Shown here one piece after another: positions 1 through 9,846 of a DNA stretch of 64,000 nt; position 1 is the stretch's first letter; each line of letters starts with the position of its first letter. The stretch is taken from the NCBI GenBank assembly GCA_003139995.1, contig PLIC01000110.1, positions 1 through 64,000 on the forward strand, read 5' to 3'. Under the pieces are notes generated by a model. The model ran no database searches. It had not been told where the DNA came from and saw only the letters and a list, made by a program, of their open reading frames with translations. The position numbers and the translations under genes were made by a program. The stretch comes from Candidatus Acidiflorens stordalenmirensis. Lineage in GTDB: Bacteria > Acidobacteriota > Terriglobia > Terriglobales > Acidobacteriaceae.

Positions 1-571
1 CCTTTACCTTTTTCCAGCGTTCTTACTGCCGCAAAGCTGGTCTCCCAGAACATCCTTCCCGGCTTGCCCTGTTCAACACGAATTGTGAACGATCATTTCA
101 GGCGCAATGGGCCCTTAACTTGATGGAGGATGCCCGTTAATTCGCGGAATGTAGCGACTCTCACATTCCCGCCCGGGTGGCAAGCAAAAATCTGTCAACC
201 GAAGAACGACTTCATGCTCGAAAAGGGTAGCTGCTGTCATCGAGCCGGCGCGGGGGTTGAATCGAATCGGACCACACTGCATATAGATAATGGGATGGTG
301 TCCATCTTTCCGTTCGGGAGTTGCTCTTAGTCCGACGATGTACTTCGCTTCCCCCTGCCTCATCACCTGCTCAAAGGTAAACCCCGACAGGTGGGGGCAC
401 TCTTACCCGAGCGGAGCCAGCCTTGAATGGTGGAGCGATCTTCGGGCGCAAGAATCAGGGCAGTCGCGTGCTTCCTCATGCCCCCTCATGCCATAGATTG
501 TCTTCCACTGCAACTAAGTACTAGCCAGAGCAGATCAAACGCTCGCTGCCGCGGACTTACCGAACCTCGAA

Positions 572-1258
572 TCATTTTTCGAGCGCACGAAGCGCGAGCT
601 TAGCTTCCGGATTCCCTTGCTGGGCCGCTTGGCGGTACCACTGCATCGCTTGGGCGTTGCTTTGTGGCACTCCGAGACCTTGCTCGTACAGGTGACCCAG
701 CTTGAATTTGGCTTCGGAATCGTCCAGCGCTGCCGCCGCCGAATACCACTTGAAGGCGTCCGCATAATTCTGCTGGACTCCTCGACCCTGTTCGCATAGT
801 TCGGCCGTTTTATATTCGGCTTCTCTCTTACCTTGCTTCGCCGCCTCTAGATACCACTTGTAAGCTAAGGCATCGTCCTTCGCGACGCCCCGGCCTTGTT
901 CATAAACTACGGCCAGATCATATTGGGCATCAACGTGGCCTTGGCGAGCAGCAAGCTTGTACAAACGAAACGCCGTTGGCGGATCCAAAGGCACTCCGCG
1001 GCCGACTTCATAAAGCACACCCAGATGGTATTGCCCGTCGGCATAGTTCTGATCCGCCGCCTTCTTGAACCATTTTGCGGCTTCGGATGAGTCCCGGCCG
1101 ACACCCTGGCCGAGAGCGTACATCTGGCCCACTTTGACCTGGGCCGCCGGGTCACCAGCTTTTGCCTTGTTCATCCACGTACTGATATCTTCCTGGGCGC
1201 CAGCCGAGGCCAGTAAGATCAAGACGCTCGCGATTAATGATGCTCTCTTTCTCTTCAT
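572..1258 (-). CDS. Secreted Sel1-like (TPR-like) repeat protein
   Basis: Signal peptide MKRKRASLIASVLILLASAGA; repeated A..Y..G.....D...A..W..KAA..G...AQ..LG..Y..G.GV units. Confidence 0.9.
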   Translation of the reverse strand: MKRKRASLIASVLILLASAGAQEDISTWMNKAKAGDPAAQVKVGQMYALGQGVGRDSSEAAKWFKKAADQNYADGQYHLGVLYEVGRGVPLDPPTAFRLYKLAARQGHVDAQYDLAVVYEQGRGVAKDDALAYKWYLEAAKQGKREAEYKTAELCEQGRGVQQNYADAFKWYSAAAALDDSEAKFKLGHLYEQGLGVPQSNAQAMQWYRQAAQQGNPEAKLALRALEK

Positions 1259-1315
1259 ACATCCTCCCCGAATGATGTGCGTTCCGAAAGACCGAAACGG
1301 TATGGCTCGCGTGAA

Positions 1316-4300
1316 TTACTGCTCAAAAATCATAATCGTTGGATCCACATCGCTGGCATCCACCGAAATCCCGTAGGCTCGGCTATAGGTCGCCAGCCAG
1401 ACGGCGATCGTCTCTGGTTGCGGTAACGTGAGCAGAATTACGCCTCGCCCATTGTTCGAAACAGGGGATATCTCGTAGGTTCCAGTCATCAACTGGTTAA
1501 GGTCCGAACCGGACACGAAATCCTCATCCTCGTTGCCTTGCACGTTCCCGCTGCCATCGAAGTTGGCGACTCCCGACGTGAGGGGAACGGTCGCCCCCGC
1601 CGGAGTCGACGACGCAAACGTGTAGTTCCCTACAAACTCCGCGTCATCAAACGGTGGCGCCACAAGTTGAGATTCGAGGTACCCAGAACGTACAGAGGCC
1701 GAATCATCCATGATGAACGCCGTGTTCTGAGAGATTGCATACATGATCGCAGTGCTCACCTGGTTTGTTTGCAAATTCACCAGATTGAGAATTGTGCGGC
1801 CGTTCAAAGAGACGGCGTAGGCCCCAGTGAGAACGTTTGCGATTTGTACTGTGCCGCCGGCGTTTTCGTCGAATTGGATCGTGATGTTCCCGTGTCCGTT
1901 GTAAGTCAACCGGCCCACAGAGACATCTGGGGCACCGCCGCTCACCCCAGTCTGATAGAACACGGAATGCCCGCTAAAAGAGCTGCTGTTGTAAGGCGCA
2001 CCCACCTGCTGCAGAGCGGAACCGCTGAACAGAGGATTCCCGCCGTTCAGGACGTCTGCCGAAACCAGGAAGAGTTCACTCGCCGAAACGACATAGATGG
2101 CGAAGTTGAATGTCCCGCTCCCGAAACCGGGGAGGTTCAGGCTTAGCGTCCCGCGTCCGTTGGATGTGATGTTGTAGGCTCCCGTGAAATCAATGAAAGT
2201 CGGCAGCAAACTGCCCGCGTCGTTCACGTCCAGTGAACTGCCCGAGATAAATCCACTGCCGCTCGGGAAAATCGAGGCCAGGACCCCGATGCGGCCTCCC
2301 GTGAAATCGGCCCCGGTAAGGTTCAGCGCGTAACCACCAGCAATTGCGGTGTTCGAAAAAGCAATTGGATCTTGCAGCTTGATCACTCCCGCACCGCGAA
2401 TGCCGCTGTTGTCGATTTCGATCATCCTCGCAACACTGGCATTTGAATTCAATGCAAAGGCGTATGAGTACGTGCCCTGAGAACTGGTGATAACCAGCGT
2501 GCCCCGATTGTCGCCCTTCACGGAATAGGTGCCGGAAAAGGCAACGTTCGAAACCGGGCCGGACACGCGATTGACATCTTCTACGCCTGCGGTAATGTTG
2601 CCTTGGCCGTCCGCGCTAAAGGAACCAGCAGCCTCATAGAAACCGTTCGTGTCCGTGCCGCTGAAGAGAAAGGCGTACTGCCCACTAAACCTGCTGTTAT
2701 TGCTCGAGATCACCTGGACAGTAGCTGATCCGGAACTGCGGTTGTTTGCCTGCGAGGTTGCGGTGACCGTGACAGCGGAACCGGGGGCCGCGGCCGGAGC
2801 AGTATACAGGCCCGTACCATTAATGGTTCCGCAGGAAGACGGGCACGCTGTGCCGGAGAGGCTCCAGTTCACGGACTTATTACTGCTTCCCGTTACGGTA
2901 GCCGCGAATTGCTGCTGCGTTTTGACGACGACCTGGGCAGTTTGAGGCGCCACCGTCACGGTGATAGGCGCGTTCACTGTAACGGTTGCCGTAGCGTGCT
3001 TGCTCGGATCTGCTTGAGCAGTGGCTGTAACCGCGACGTTCGGCGGATTGGGAACCTGGCTGGGAGCGGTATACAAGCCCGCCGCATTGATCGTGCCGCA
3101 AGTTAGGCCTGAACAGCCAGTTCCACTGATACTCCAAGTCACGGTTGTATTGTTGCTGCCGCTGACCGTCGCCGTGAATTGCGCCTGCTGTCCGGTTGTA
3201 AGTTGTACTGCCGTTGGCGAGACCGAAACAACAACATTGGGAACAATCACAACGATAGCGGAACCGGAACGTGTGGAGTCCGCCTGAGAGGTAGCGGTCA
3301 CCGTTACATTGGGGGGCGTGGGCTGCGTCGGCGGAGCAGTGTACAGTCCGCTCTGCGATACTATTCCGCAGGACGCGCCCGCGCACCCGATTCCGCTAAC
3401 ACTCCAGGTAACCGCCGTGTTGTTGGTCCCGGTGACCTGCGCGCTGAACCGCTGGGTCTGTGCAACTAAAACAGTCGCCGAGGACGGCGAGACGGTAACG
3501 ACTACCGGCGAGCCCGCGCCTACATAGACCGTAGCTGTACCCGATGCCGCTGGATAGGCAAAAGAAGCAGCTGTGACAGTGACGATATTCGGACTCGGGA
3601 TGTTTTTGGGAGCCGTATACAGTCCTGCCCCATTGATTTGGCCGCATGTCAGGCCGGAACATCCCGGTCCAGACAATTCCCACGTCACCACCTGGTTTCC
3701 GGTTCCCGCGACGGTCGCCGAAAACTGCTGTTGGGCGCCCGGAGCAACGTGGGTCGACGCCGGGCTTACGCTCACCGACACCGATGGAACGAGTGTCACG
3801 GTAGAGTTCCCAGTCGTGGATCCGTTGGCAACTGCAGTCGCGGTAACGGTTACGGTTGGCGGGGAGGGCACATTCGCAGGCGCGGTGTAGAGTCCATTGC
3901 TTGTAATGGTCCCGCAAGCGGCGCCAGAGCATCCCGCGCCCGAGACTGACCACGTCACCGCGGTGTTGCCCGTGCCAGTGACGATTGCGCTGAATTGCTG
4001 CTTCTCCCCCGCGATAAGCTCAACGCTGCCTGGCGACACCGTAACGACAATCATCGCCGTCGACAGCGAGACTGTAGCGGAAGCGGACTTGGATGGATTT
4101 GCATTCGAATAGGCAGTCACTGTGACGACCGGTGGGTTCGGAACCGTGGACGGCGCGGTGTATAAGCCTCCGGACGTGATCGTCCCGCAGTTGTAGGCAA
4201 AGCAACCCGTACCAGTCACACTCCAGGTCACATTTTTGTCACTGGTACCGGTCACGGTTGCAGAAAATTGTTGCTGGCCTCCGGGCGAAACCGTCGCAGT

Positions 4301-5095
4301 GGCCGGAGATATCGTCACCGTGATCGGCGATGGCGACACCACAGTGGCAATCGCTGTTCCGACAGCCGAAGCATCGGCGAGGGACGTTGCGGTTACGTTC
4401 ACGGTTGGCGCATTCGGTGGCGTTGCCGGTGCCGTATAAAGACCGGAACCGCTGATGCTGCCACAACTGATGCCCACGCAGCCCGCTCCCGTGACCGACC
4501 ACATAACGACTTGATCGCCGCTCCCAACCACAGTGGCCGAAAACTGTTGTGCGGTCCCGGTCGGTACCTGGGCGGAAGTGGGACTCACAGTGACGCTAAC
4601 GCCTATCGCAATATCGACGTGCACCAATACAGAGGAGTTGGGGTCCGAAACTAAAACGCCCTCCAGTGTAACGACTGGCCGGCGTGGAAGCGAAGACGGC
4701 GCCCGGTAGATTCCCTGGGCGTCGACGGTCCCGCAGGCTAGGCCGGAACAGCCGAGCCCCGAGACGTTCCAATTTACGGCAACGGTCCTTCCTTGATCGT
4801 CAGTAACCCTGAAGCGTTGAGCTTGATTTACTGCGACGGTTGCTCGATTTGGATGAACGGTCAACCCGTGCGCAACAACGCGCGTTGACGCCCAGAGTCC
4901 TTCCAATCCAAAACAGGCCAGCAGGCCGACTGCGATCGCGATGCGCGCGCCGCCTCGAATGCCAGTGAGGAATTGGAGAACAGACCATCTCCGCAAACCA
5001 CATATGCTGCGATCGCGAGTTGCTGGAATATCCCTCAGCATAACCGCCTCATTTCCGTGCCCAGCCATCGACCGCTGCGAACGGTGCGCATGCAT
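1316..5095 (-). CDS. Giant secreted protein with eight Ig-like (Big-type) repeats and C-terminal beta-rich domains
   Basis: Repeated ~88-aa unit VTVSP..A.V..G..QQFSATV.G..N..VTWSVSG.GC.G..CGTI...GLYTAP...P.PP.VTVTATS; C-terminus has repeated F.G.YAFLF.G.D..G.Y..AGSF..DG.GN modules. Real start is probably the internal MLRDIPATRD. Confidence 0.85.
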   Translation of the reverse strand: MHAHRSQRSMAGHGNEAVMLRDIPATRDRSICGLRRWSVLQFLTGIRGGARIAIAVGLLACFGLEGLWASTRVVAHGLTVHPNRATVAVNQAQRFRVTDDQGRTVAVNWNVSGLGCSGLACGTVDAQGIYRAPSSLPRRPVVTLEGVLVSDPNSSVLVHVDIAIGVSVTVSPTSAQVPTGTAQQFSATVVGSGDQVVMWSVTGAGCVGISCGSISGSGLYTAPATPPNAPTVNVTATSLADASAVGTAIATVVSPSPITVTISPATATVSPGGQQQFSATVTGTSDKNVTWSVTGTGCFAYNCGTITSGGLYTAPSTVPNPPVVTVTAYSNANPSKSASATVSLSTAMIVVTVSPGSVELIAGEKQQFSAIVTGTGNTAVTWSVSGAGCSGAACGTITSNGLYTAPANVPSPPTVTVTATAVANGSTTGNSTVTLVPSVSVSVSPASTHVAPGAQQQFSATVAGTGNQVVTWELSGPGCSGLTCGQINGAGLYTAPKNIPSPNIVTVTAASFAYPAASGTATVYVGAGSPVVVTVSPSSATVLVAQTQRFSAQVTGTNNTAVTWSVSGIGCAGASCGIVSQSGLYTAPPTQPTPPNVTVTATSQADSTRSGSAIVVIVPNVVVSVSPTAVQLTTGQQAQFTATVSGSNNTTVTWSISGTGCSGLTCGTINAAGLYTAPSQVPNPPNVAVTATAQADPSKHATATVTVNAPITVTVAPQTAQVVVKTQQQFAATVTGSSNKSVNWSLSGTACPSSCGTINGTGLYTAPAAAPGSAVTVTATSQANNRSSGSATVQVISSNNSRFSGQYAFLFSGTDTNGFYEAAGSFSADGQGNITAGVEDVNRVSGPVSNVAFSGTYSVKGDNRGTLVITSSQGTYSYAFALNSNASVARMIEIDNSGIRGAGVIKLQDPIAFSNTAIAGGYALNLTGADFTGGRIGVLASIFPSGSGFISGSSLDVNDAGSLLPTFIDFTGAYNITSNGRGTLSLNLPGFGSGTFNFAIYVVSASELFLVSADVLNGGNPLFSGSALQQVGAPYNSSSFSGHSVFYQTGVSGGAPDVSVGRLTYNGHGNITIQFDENAGGTVQIANVLTGAYAVSLNGRTILNLVNLQTNQVSTAIMYAISQNTAFIMDDSASVRSGYLESQLVAPPFDDAEFVGNYTFASSTPAGATVPLTSGVANFDGSGNVQGNEDEDFVSGSDLNQLMTGTYEISPVSNNGRGVILLTLPQPETIAVWLATYSRAYGISVDASDVDPTIMIFEQ

Positions 5096-6148
5096 TCACT
5101 TCGTGGATGTGGTTTGCGCTACCGCCTGCGCAGCAGGACGCGCTGGCAACTGTTGGTCGACCATCTCTTTCAGTGTGCTGTAATCCACCGATCCGTGGAA
5201 AAAATGGCCATTCACGAAGAAACTGGGCGTCCCGGACAGACCCAGCTTCTTGCCTTCCTCCAGGTCTTTCTTCACCGCTTCTGCTTGTGTTCCGCCATCA
5301 AGACACTTGGCAAAGCGGTCTTCATCGAGTTTCAGGACTTGCGCGTGCTTCTTCAAATCGTTGACGTCGAGCGAATGGCTGTAATAAAGAACATCGTGAT
5401 ACTCCCAGTACTTGCCTTGCTCCCCGGCGCATCGGGCTGCTTCAGCCGCCTTTTCAGAGCGATGATGCATGGGAAGAGGGAAATCCTTGTAGGCAACCGA
5501 CAACTTGTCGCCGTACTCTTCCTCCAGTTTCTGGATCAGGGGATTGACCTGCTGGCAATACGGGCACTCGTAATCGGCAAATTCAACGAGTTGCACGGGG
5601 GCATTTTTCGAGCCTTTAACGAACGCACCCTCTACATTGACACTGGCAACAGGAGGAGAGAGCAAAATTCGCAAGTTCGCTTGGGAACGCAATTCCTTGC
5701 TATACGCCGCGCGTGCCTTGTCGCGCCGTAGTTGCCGGATGTGTTCCAGAACGCGATCGCGCACTGCCGGATAGGGCTCGTTGCTTTCCATTCCTTCGTA
5801 GTAGACCTGGAGTTGATCTTCGGTGGGATCTTTTATGTCTTTGTAGACTTTCTTCTGCAGCAACTCGTCCACAGTGAGGTGTTGACGGCCAGCCTCAACC
5901 GAAAGCAGTTCCTCGTCTACCAGTTGGTCCAGAGCCTTACGCTGGCTCATGTAGTACTGATACCGGGCTTGCAGAAGACTGCCCGACTCTTTCTGTTCAA
6001 GATCGATGTTGGTCAGTGTTCGGCCGTCTACTTCGGCCACGACGGTGGAAGGAGTGGGAGACGGGTTGCTGGTGGCTGGCGTTACCTGCCCAACGGCGGG
6101 CAGACAGACAAGCGTGAACATCCAAAGTGCGCGTGCGATGCTATTCAC
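5096..6148 (-). CDS. SurA_N-like domain fused to DsbA-family thioredoxin-fold oxidoreductase
   Basis: Signal peptide; VAEVDGRTLTNIDLE...LVDEELLSVEAGRQ (SurA/PpiC N-terminal-like), then VQLVEFADYECPYCQQVNPLIQKLEEEYGDKLSVAYKDFPLPMHHRSEKAAEAARCAGEQGKYWEYHD...GTPSFFVNG (CPYC active site). Confidence 0.85.
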   Translation of the reverse strand: MNSIARALWMFTLVCLPAVGQVTPATSNPSPTPSTVVAEVDGRTLTNIDLEQKESGSLLQARYQYYMSQRKALDQLVDEELLSVEAGRQHLTVDELLQKKVYKDIKDPTEDQLQVYYEGMESNEPYPAVRDRVLEHIRQLRRDKARAAYSKELRSQANLRILLSPPVASVNVEGAFVKGSKNAPVQLVEFADYECPYCQQVNPLIQKLEEEYGDKLSVAYKDFPLPMHHRSEKAAEAARCAGEQGKYWEYHDVLYYSHSLDVNDLKKHAQVLKLDEDRFAKCLDGGTQAEAVKKDLEEGKKLGLSGTPSFFVNGHFFHGSVDYSTLKEMVDQQLPARPAAQAVAQTTSTK

Positions 6149-6265
6149 AAATCCTCCCCAGGATTGCGATCAGAGTGAGTGTGCCAGGCGATTTGGTCGG
6201 CGTCGCCTGGCACCACTTTGTGCGGAACACCGAGGTTCACTCGAAGTTCAGCACGACGTGCTTGG

Positions 6266-6844
6266 TTAGTCGCCAGTACCGCAAGTGCAAATGCCATGCC
6301 CACTGGCCATCTTTTGGGTGAAATAGCAGTCTTCTACGAGGTTAGTCAGCTCTGCAGTGCTCAGCGTGGCATCGCTGAACGCCGTTTCGGTGATCGGGTA
6401 TGCAGAACCTACTTTGTTCTGAATGTGGGTCGCCCACGCACGCACAGTTGGCGTTGGAGTCACATTCGAGGTTGGGTCGCACGGCGAGTTGTTGACCGCT
6501 GCGGAGACGATCTTGATAGCTCCGGTGGTGCTGACGACGCCGGTCAGCGGATTCTTGTTTAGGTCCGTTTTGACCGAGAAGGTCCGAAGGCCATCTGGGG
6601 TCACAAGGCAACCGCAGCATTCAACCGGTTCCTGGTCGTTGTCGAACACATACACCATGGCGCACAGGTTGGCGGCGCTGGCTGTTCCGGGGTTTGAAAC
6701 GCGAACCGTAGCATCCGGAGCACCGGCGACGGCATTGTTGGCGAAATAGTCTATCTTGAGAACATCCTGAGCTGCTGCGCTGATAACGCCCAGCGCACAG
6801 ATGCCCAGAATGACCAAGGCTATGGCAAGGATTTGACGCTTCAT
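6266..6844 (-). CDS. Secreted 8-Cys protein (ECCGC / SGHGICTCGTGD domain), unknown function
   Basis: Signal peptide MKRQILAIALVILGICALGVISAAAQ; RBS-like aggagg upstream; C-terminal domain matches the C-terminus of the ORF ending at 11235, with all 8 Cys conserved. Confidence 0.8.
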   Translation of the reverse strand: MKRQILAIALVILGICALGVISAAAQDVLKIDYFANNAVAGAPDATVRVSNPGTASAANLCAMVYVFDNDQEPVECCGCLVTPDGLRTFSVKTDLNKNPLTGVVSTTGAIKIVSAAVNNSPCDPTSNVTPTPTVRAWATHIQNKVGSAYPITETAFSDATLSTAELTNLVEDCYFTQKMASGHGICTCGTGD

Positions 6845-7127
6845 TGAAAGGACCTCCTCTTTTAGTGGCGCTGCCGGTGCCGCGGGGAGGGAGCAGCCTG
6901 GTCGCGCTAGGCAGCTACTCTAGTCTCTGCCAGGTGTTTTACAATTACCCACGTTGACTAGCCACATCTCTTAGCGTGCTGATGCTACACCGAACGCATT
7001 AGTCAAGCAATCGTCCACTCGGAGTACGTCGTCAGCCTACTTATTTAGGCTAAGCCAGATGGACTAGCGCTAATGCTCCATTCCGGTTTATCTCCCCATA
7101 CTAGAGCTCGTGCACTCGTATTCCGAG

Positions 7128-7862
7128 TCACTGAGAGTCATTGGAGTTGCTCTGTTGCTGGTTGGTTTGCGACTGTTGCTGCATTTCCTGTCGCTGGCGA
7201 AGGCGCTCTTTTAAGAGTTGGCCGAGGACTGCACCGGGAATGGCATCGCCGGAGGCGGTCTGGGGCGGCTGACTGGCACTTGCGGCGACACTCTCAGACG
7301 ACCCTACGGAGTTCTCGGTCGACGGATCAACCCGGAAGGCGGCGCCGTACAACTGGGGTTCTTGGCCATTTGCGGATGTGGCCAGTGCCGCTGCATCCTG
7401 CTTCCCAGAAAGTGTGTCTGCTCCACGCGGGAACAGTAAGACCTGCGTCGGATCGTGTGGGCGTTGCGAGGAACCCACGATGACGAAATCGAAAGGAGAA
7501 CCGTTGAGCAGCCCTGTCAGTACGTCTTCCGTCGATCCCGGCCCGGTGTGTTCAACAATGCGGTCGAGGCCAGTTCCGGGCGGAACATCGATCACAGCCC
7601 CAGTCTTCTCCGCAACCAATTTCAGCACCTCGGCCAGAGTCGAGTTCTGCGCATCAATCGTGAGTACGCCATCCCGATACGTGACCACGGGCGAAAGGGG
7701 CGTGTCGACAACCGTTCCAGGGGCCCCGGCAACCAGATCCGGCAGCGGCTGTAACACCCCACTGCCGGCAACATCCTGTCCCCGACAAGGCAACCATAGA
7801 CAGATCACGAGCAGGATCGCATTGACGGCAGGCTTGCAGAAGAACTTGAAAACTCCATACAT
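7128..7862 (-). CDS. Exported protein with STN-like (secretin/TonB short N-terminal) domain
   Basis: VTYRDGVLTIDAQNSTLAEVLKLVAEKTGAVIDVPPGTGLDRIVEHTGPGSTEDVLTGLLNGSPFDFVIVG is STN-like; Gln-rich C-terminus. Confidence 0.7.
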   Translation of the reverse strand: MYGVFKFFCKPAVNAILLVICLWLPCRGQDVAGSGVLQPLPDLVAGAPGTVVDTPLSPVVTYRDGVLTIDAQNSTLAEVLKLVAEKTGAVIDVPPGTGLDRIVEHTGPGSTEDVLTGLLNGSPFDFVIVGSSQRPHDPTQVLLFPRGADTLSGKQDAAALATSANGQEPQLYGAAFRVDPSTENSVGSSESVAASASQPPQTASGDAIPGAVLGQLLKERLRQRQEMQQQSQTNQQQSNSNDSQ

Positions 7863-7875
7863 ACTCTACCTCCCG

Positions 7876-8352
7876 CTACTTCGCGGACTCGCGCTCCAGC
7901 GCTAGATCCGGTTTCAGGGCAGGATCGCGTACGCATTGCAATGCACTGTCCTTCGATGACTTCGTCGCTGGGCACCGAGCGCCGGCAGACCCGGTCTCGC
8001 CTCGTGCGCATTCGGGCCCTGACGACTGAACGTCATCCTTTCCACCGGATTCAAGCTTCATGGGATCGCTGCCCGGGTAGTCCTGGATCCGCGATTCATC
8101 GGTTGATTGTAGACTCGCATCGCTCGACGCCGCGTCGCCCGCGGGGAGGTCTTTCTCGGGCGTGCTTCCATTTGGCGCGCACTTTGGCAACTGCTTGCGA
8201 ACGGACGACGGTTGAGCAGTCTGCTTTGCGATCCTTGCATAGCCAAGAGAGGGAAGAAGAAAAACGCCTAGTAGAACTACTCCCAGGGCAACACTGCCTG
8301 CGGAGAACCAATATCGGACACTGGGGCACCGCGCGTGCTGCTTTCCCGGCAT
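7876..8352 (-). CDS. Hypothetical membrane/exported protein
   Basis: ORF with one N-terminal hydrophobic segment (VALGVVLLGVFLLPSLGYA), low-complexity remainder. Confidence 0.5.
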   Translation of the reverse strand: MPGKQHARCPSVRYWFSAGSVALGVVLLGVFLLPSLGYARIAKQTAQPSSVRKQLPKCAPNGSTPEKDLPAGDAASSDASLQSTDESRIQDYPGSDPMKLESGGKDDVQSSGPECARGETGSAGARCPATKSSKDSALQCVRDPALKPDLALERESAK

Positions 8353-8728
8353 GTTCCCATCCTCACAAACCCGGCTGGCAATCGTAAAGCTTGAGTCTGG
8401 CTAGTTAACTACGGAAATCTCCTTGGCAGCAATTCCACGAATGGACTAGCCAATCCGTGTAAGCTATAGAGCGATTTAATTCTTTCGCAGTAAAATCTCT
8501 CTTGACAAGGTGCGTCATATGTAACATACTTTTTTTCTGATTTCGGGTCATTAGCATCGTTCTGGCTGCCGAACGCCACTCCCCCCTGAAGCCGGAACTC
8601 AATTACGAGAACGTCTATTTGATCGCGTTTTCGACCGGGACGCGTCCGGTCAGGCCCAGCACTGAGAACCCCGCGTGGGGTTTCGGGGCGTGACGGGGCA
8701 CGCTGCTTTTTGAACCAAGGAGAACACC

Positions 8729-9268
8729 GTGACAATGGCACCGAGCACCAACGGCTTTTTGCTGTTAGATGCCGGATTGAATCTGATTGCAGCGAATGAT
8801 CCTGCCCTTCAAATCCTCTGCTTCCCCAGCAGGGCGGATCGGATCAAGCAACCCAAAGTCTTTCTTGCGGATCGGGTACGCACCGCCCTGCTCGACCATC
8901 AGCATCGGGACGGACCAGCTTTCGTGAGAGAGCTGAAGTCGGGTAAACGCCGCTACACCTGCAGGAGCTTTCAAATGGACTGCACCGTCAGCTCTTTCGT
9001 TCAGCCCGCTTTCGCTGTGCTGCTGGAGCGGGATGCAACGAGCAGTATGGTGCTCGCAGAAATCTCTCAACAGTTCGATCTGACTCAACGAGAACGTCAA
9101 ACAGTCGAGTTTCTCCTGCAAGGTTTCACTAGTAAGGAGATCGCAACGCGCATGAATATCAGTCCAAATACCGTAAAGGCGTTCCTTCGACTGGTAATGC
9201 TCAAAATGGGAGTTTCAACACGTTCTGGAATAGCAGGGAAGGTTGCAGGATCAAGGCCAAACGCTTAA
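8729..9268 (+). CDS. LuxR-family transcriptional regulator (C-terminal HTH, PAS-like N-terminus)
   Basis: LTQRERQTVEFLLQGFTSKEIATRMNISPNTVKAFLRLVMLKMGVSTRSGI; GTG start preceded by aaggaga. Confidence 0.88.
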   Translation: MTMAPSTNGFLLLDAGLNLIAANDPALQILCFPSRADRIKQPKVFLADRVRTALLDHQHRDGPAFVRELKSGKRRYTCRSFQMDCTVSSFVQPAFAVLLERDATSSMVLAEISQQFDLTQRERQTVEFLLQGFTSKEIATRMNISPNTVKAFLRLVMLKMGVSTRSGIAGKVAGSRPNA

Positions 9269-9271
9269 GTC

Positions 9272-9670
9272 TTGCGCATTGTCGTTAGCCGCTGCGAATT
9301 AGTTCGATTGCAGACTTTACGGTTTTGGCGATTTCGGGCATCATGCCATCCTGTGACACTCCCCTCAGATCAAGAACGACGCCAGCATGCGCGTTTCCCG
9401 CAGGTGCTTGAAGTGCATGCACGCAGTTTGCTATCGTGTCAGGCGACGGCGGCCCCGGCAAGAGAATTTGACGGCCGCATTCACAATCTGAGCAACGGCG
9501 GCGTTTGCATCCTTAGTTCGTGCCCCCTCCAGGCTGCCACATTCGTGTGCTGCGATTTGCCTGTGTTCGATGTTCCGGTTTCGATTCCCACTCTCATGCA
9601 AGTGCGATGGACTGCCAAGCGCGGGAACAAATCTCCGAGCTACGTGAGTGGCCTTCAGTTCGTTGTCTAG
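9272..9670 (+). CDS. PilZ-domain-like protein
   Basis: RRQHARFPQVLEVHARSLLS...DGRIHNLSNGGVCILSSCPLQAATFVCCDLP...VRWTAK...YVSGLQFV resembles PilZ (RxxxR ... NxSxxG). Confidence 0.65.
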   Translation: MRIVVSRCELVRLQTLRFWRFRASCHPVTLPSDQERRQHARFPQVLEVHARSLLSCQATAAPAREFDGRIHNLSNGGVCILSSCPLQAATFVCCDLPVFDVPVSIPTLMQVRWTAKRGNKSPSYVSGLQFVV

Positions 9671-9846
9671 CTGCGCAATCCCTGTGCCGGAAAATGGCAG
9701 GCTTTAACTTGGCTGTTCGATCTACGCCGATACGCTACTACCAATGGGTTAGTACGACTTGAGAATTGCACGGAGTAATCCAGTCAATATAGTTCTAGTT
9801 GGTTAGTTCGTGCCCTGCCCCTCTCCCGAGTTGCCAGGAGTCCGCC

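Noticed and set aside
1-570. Short ORFs on both strands at the window start
   Set aside because: No recognisable motifs, no clear RBS, conflicting strands; cannot support a gene.
2649-4654. Several antisense ORFs of 65-202 aa opposite the first Ig giant (and similar ones at 12942-14881)
   Set aside because: Periodic antisense of repeated Ig units in high-GC DNA; low-complexity peptides without RBS or family motifs.
6845-6960. c-di-GMP (GEMM) riboswitch in the 8-Cys gene leader
   Set aside because: Checked because a PilZ protein is nearby; leader lacks the conserved GEMM core by inspection.
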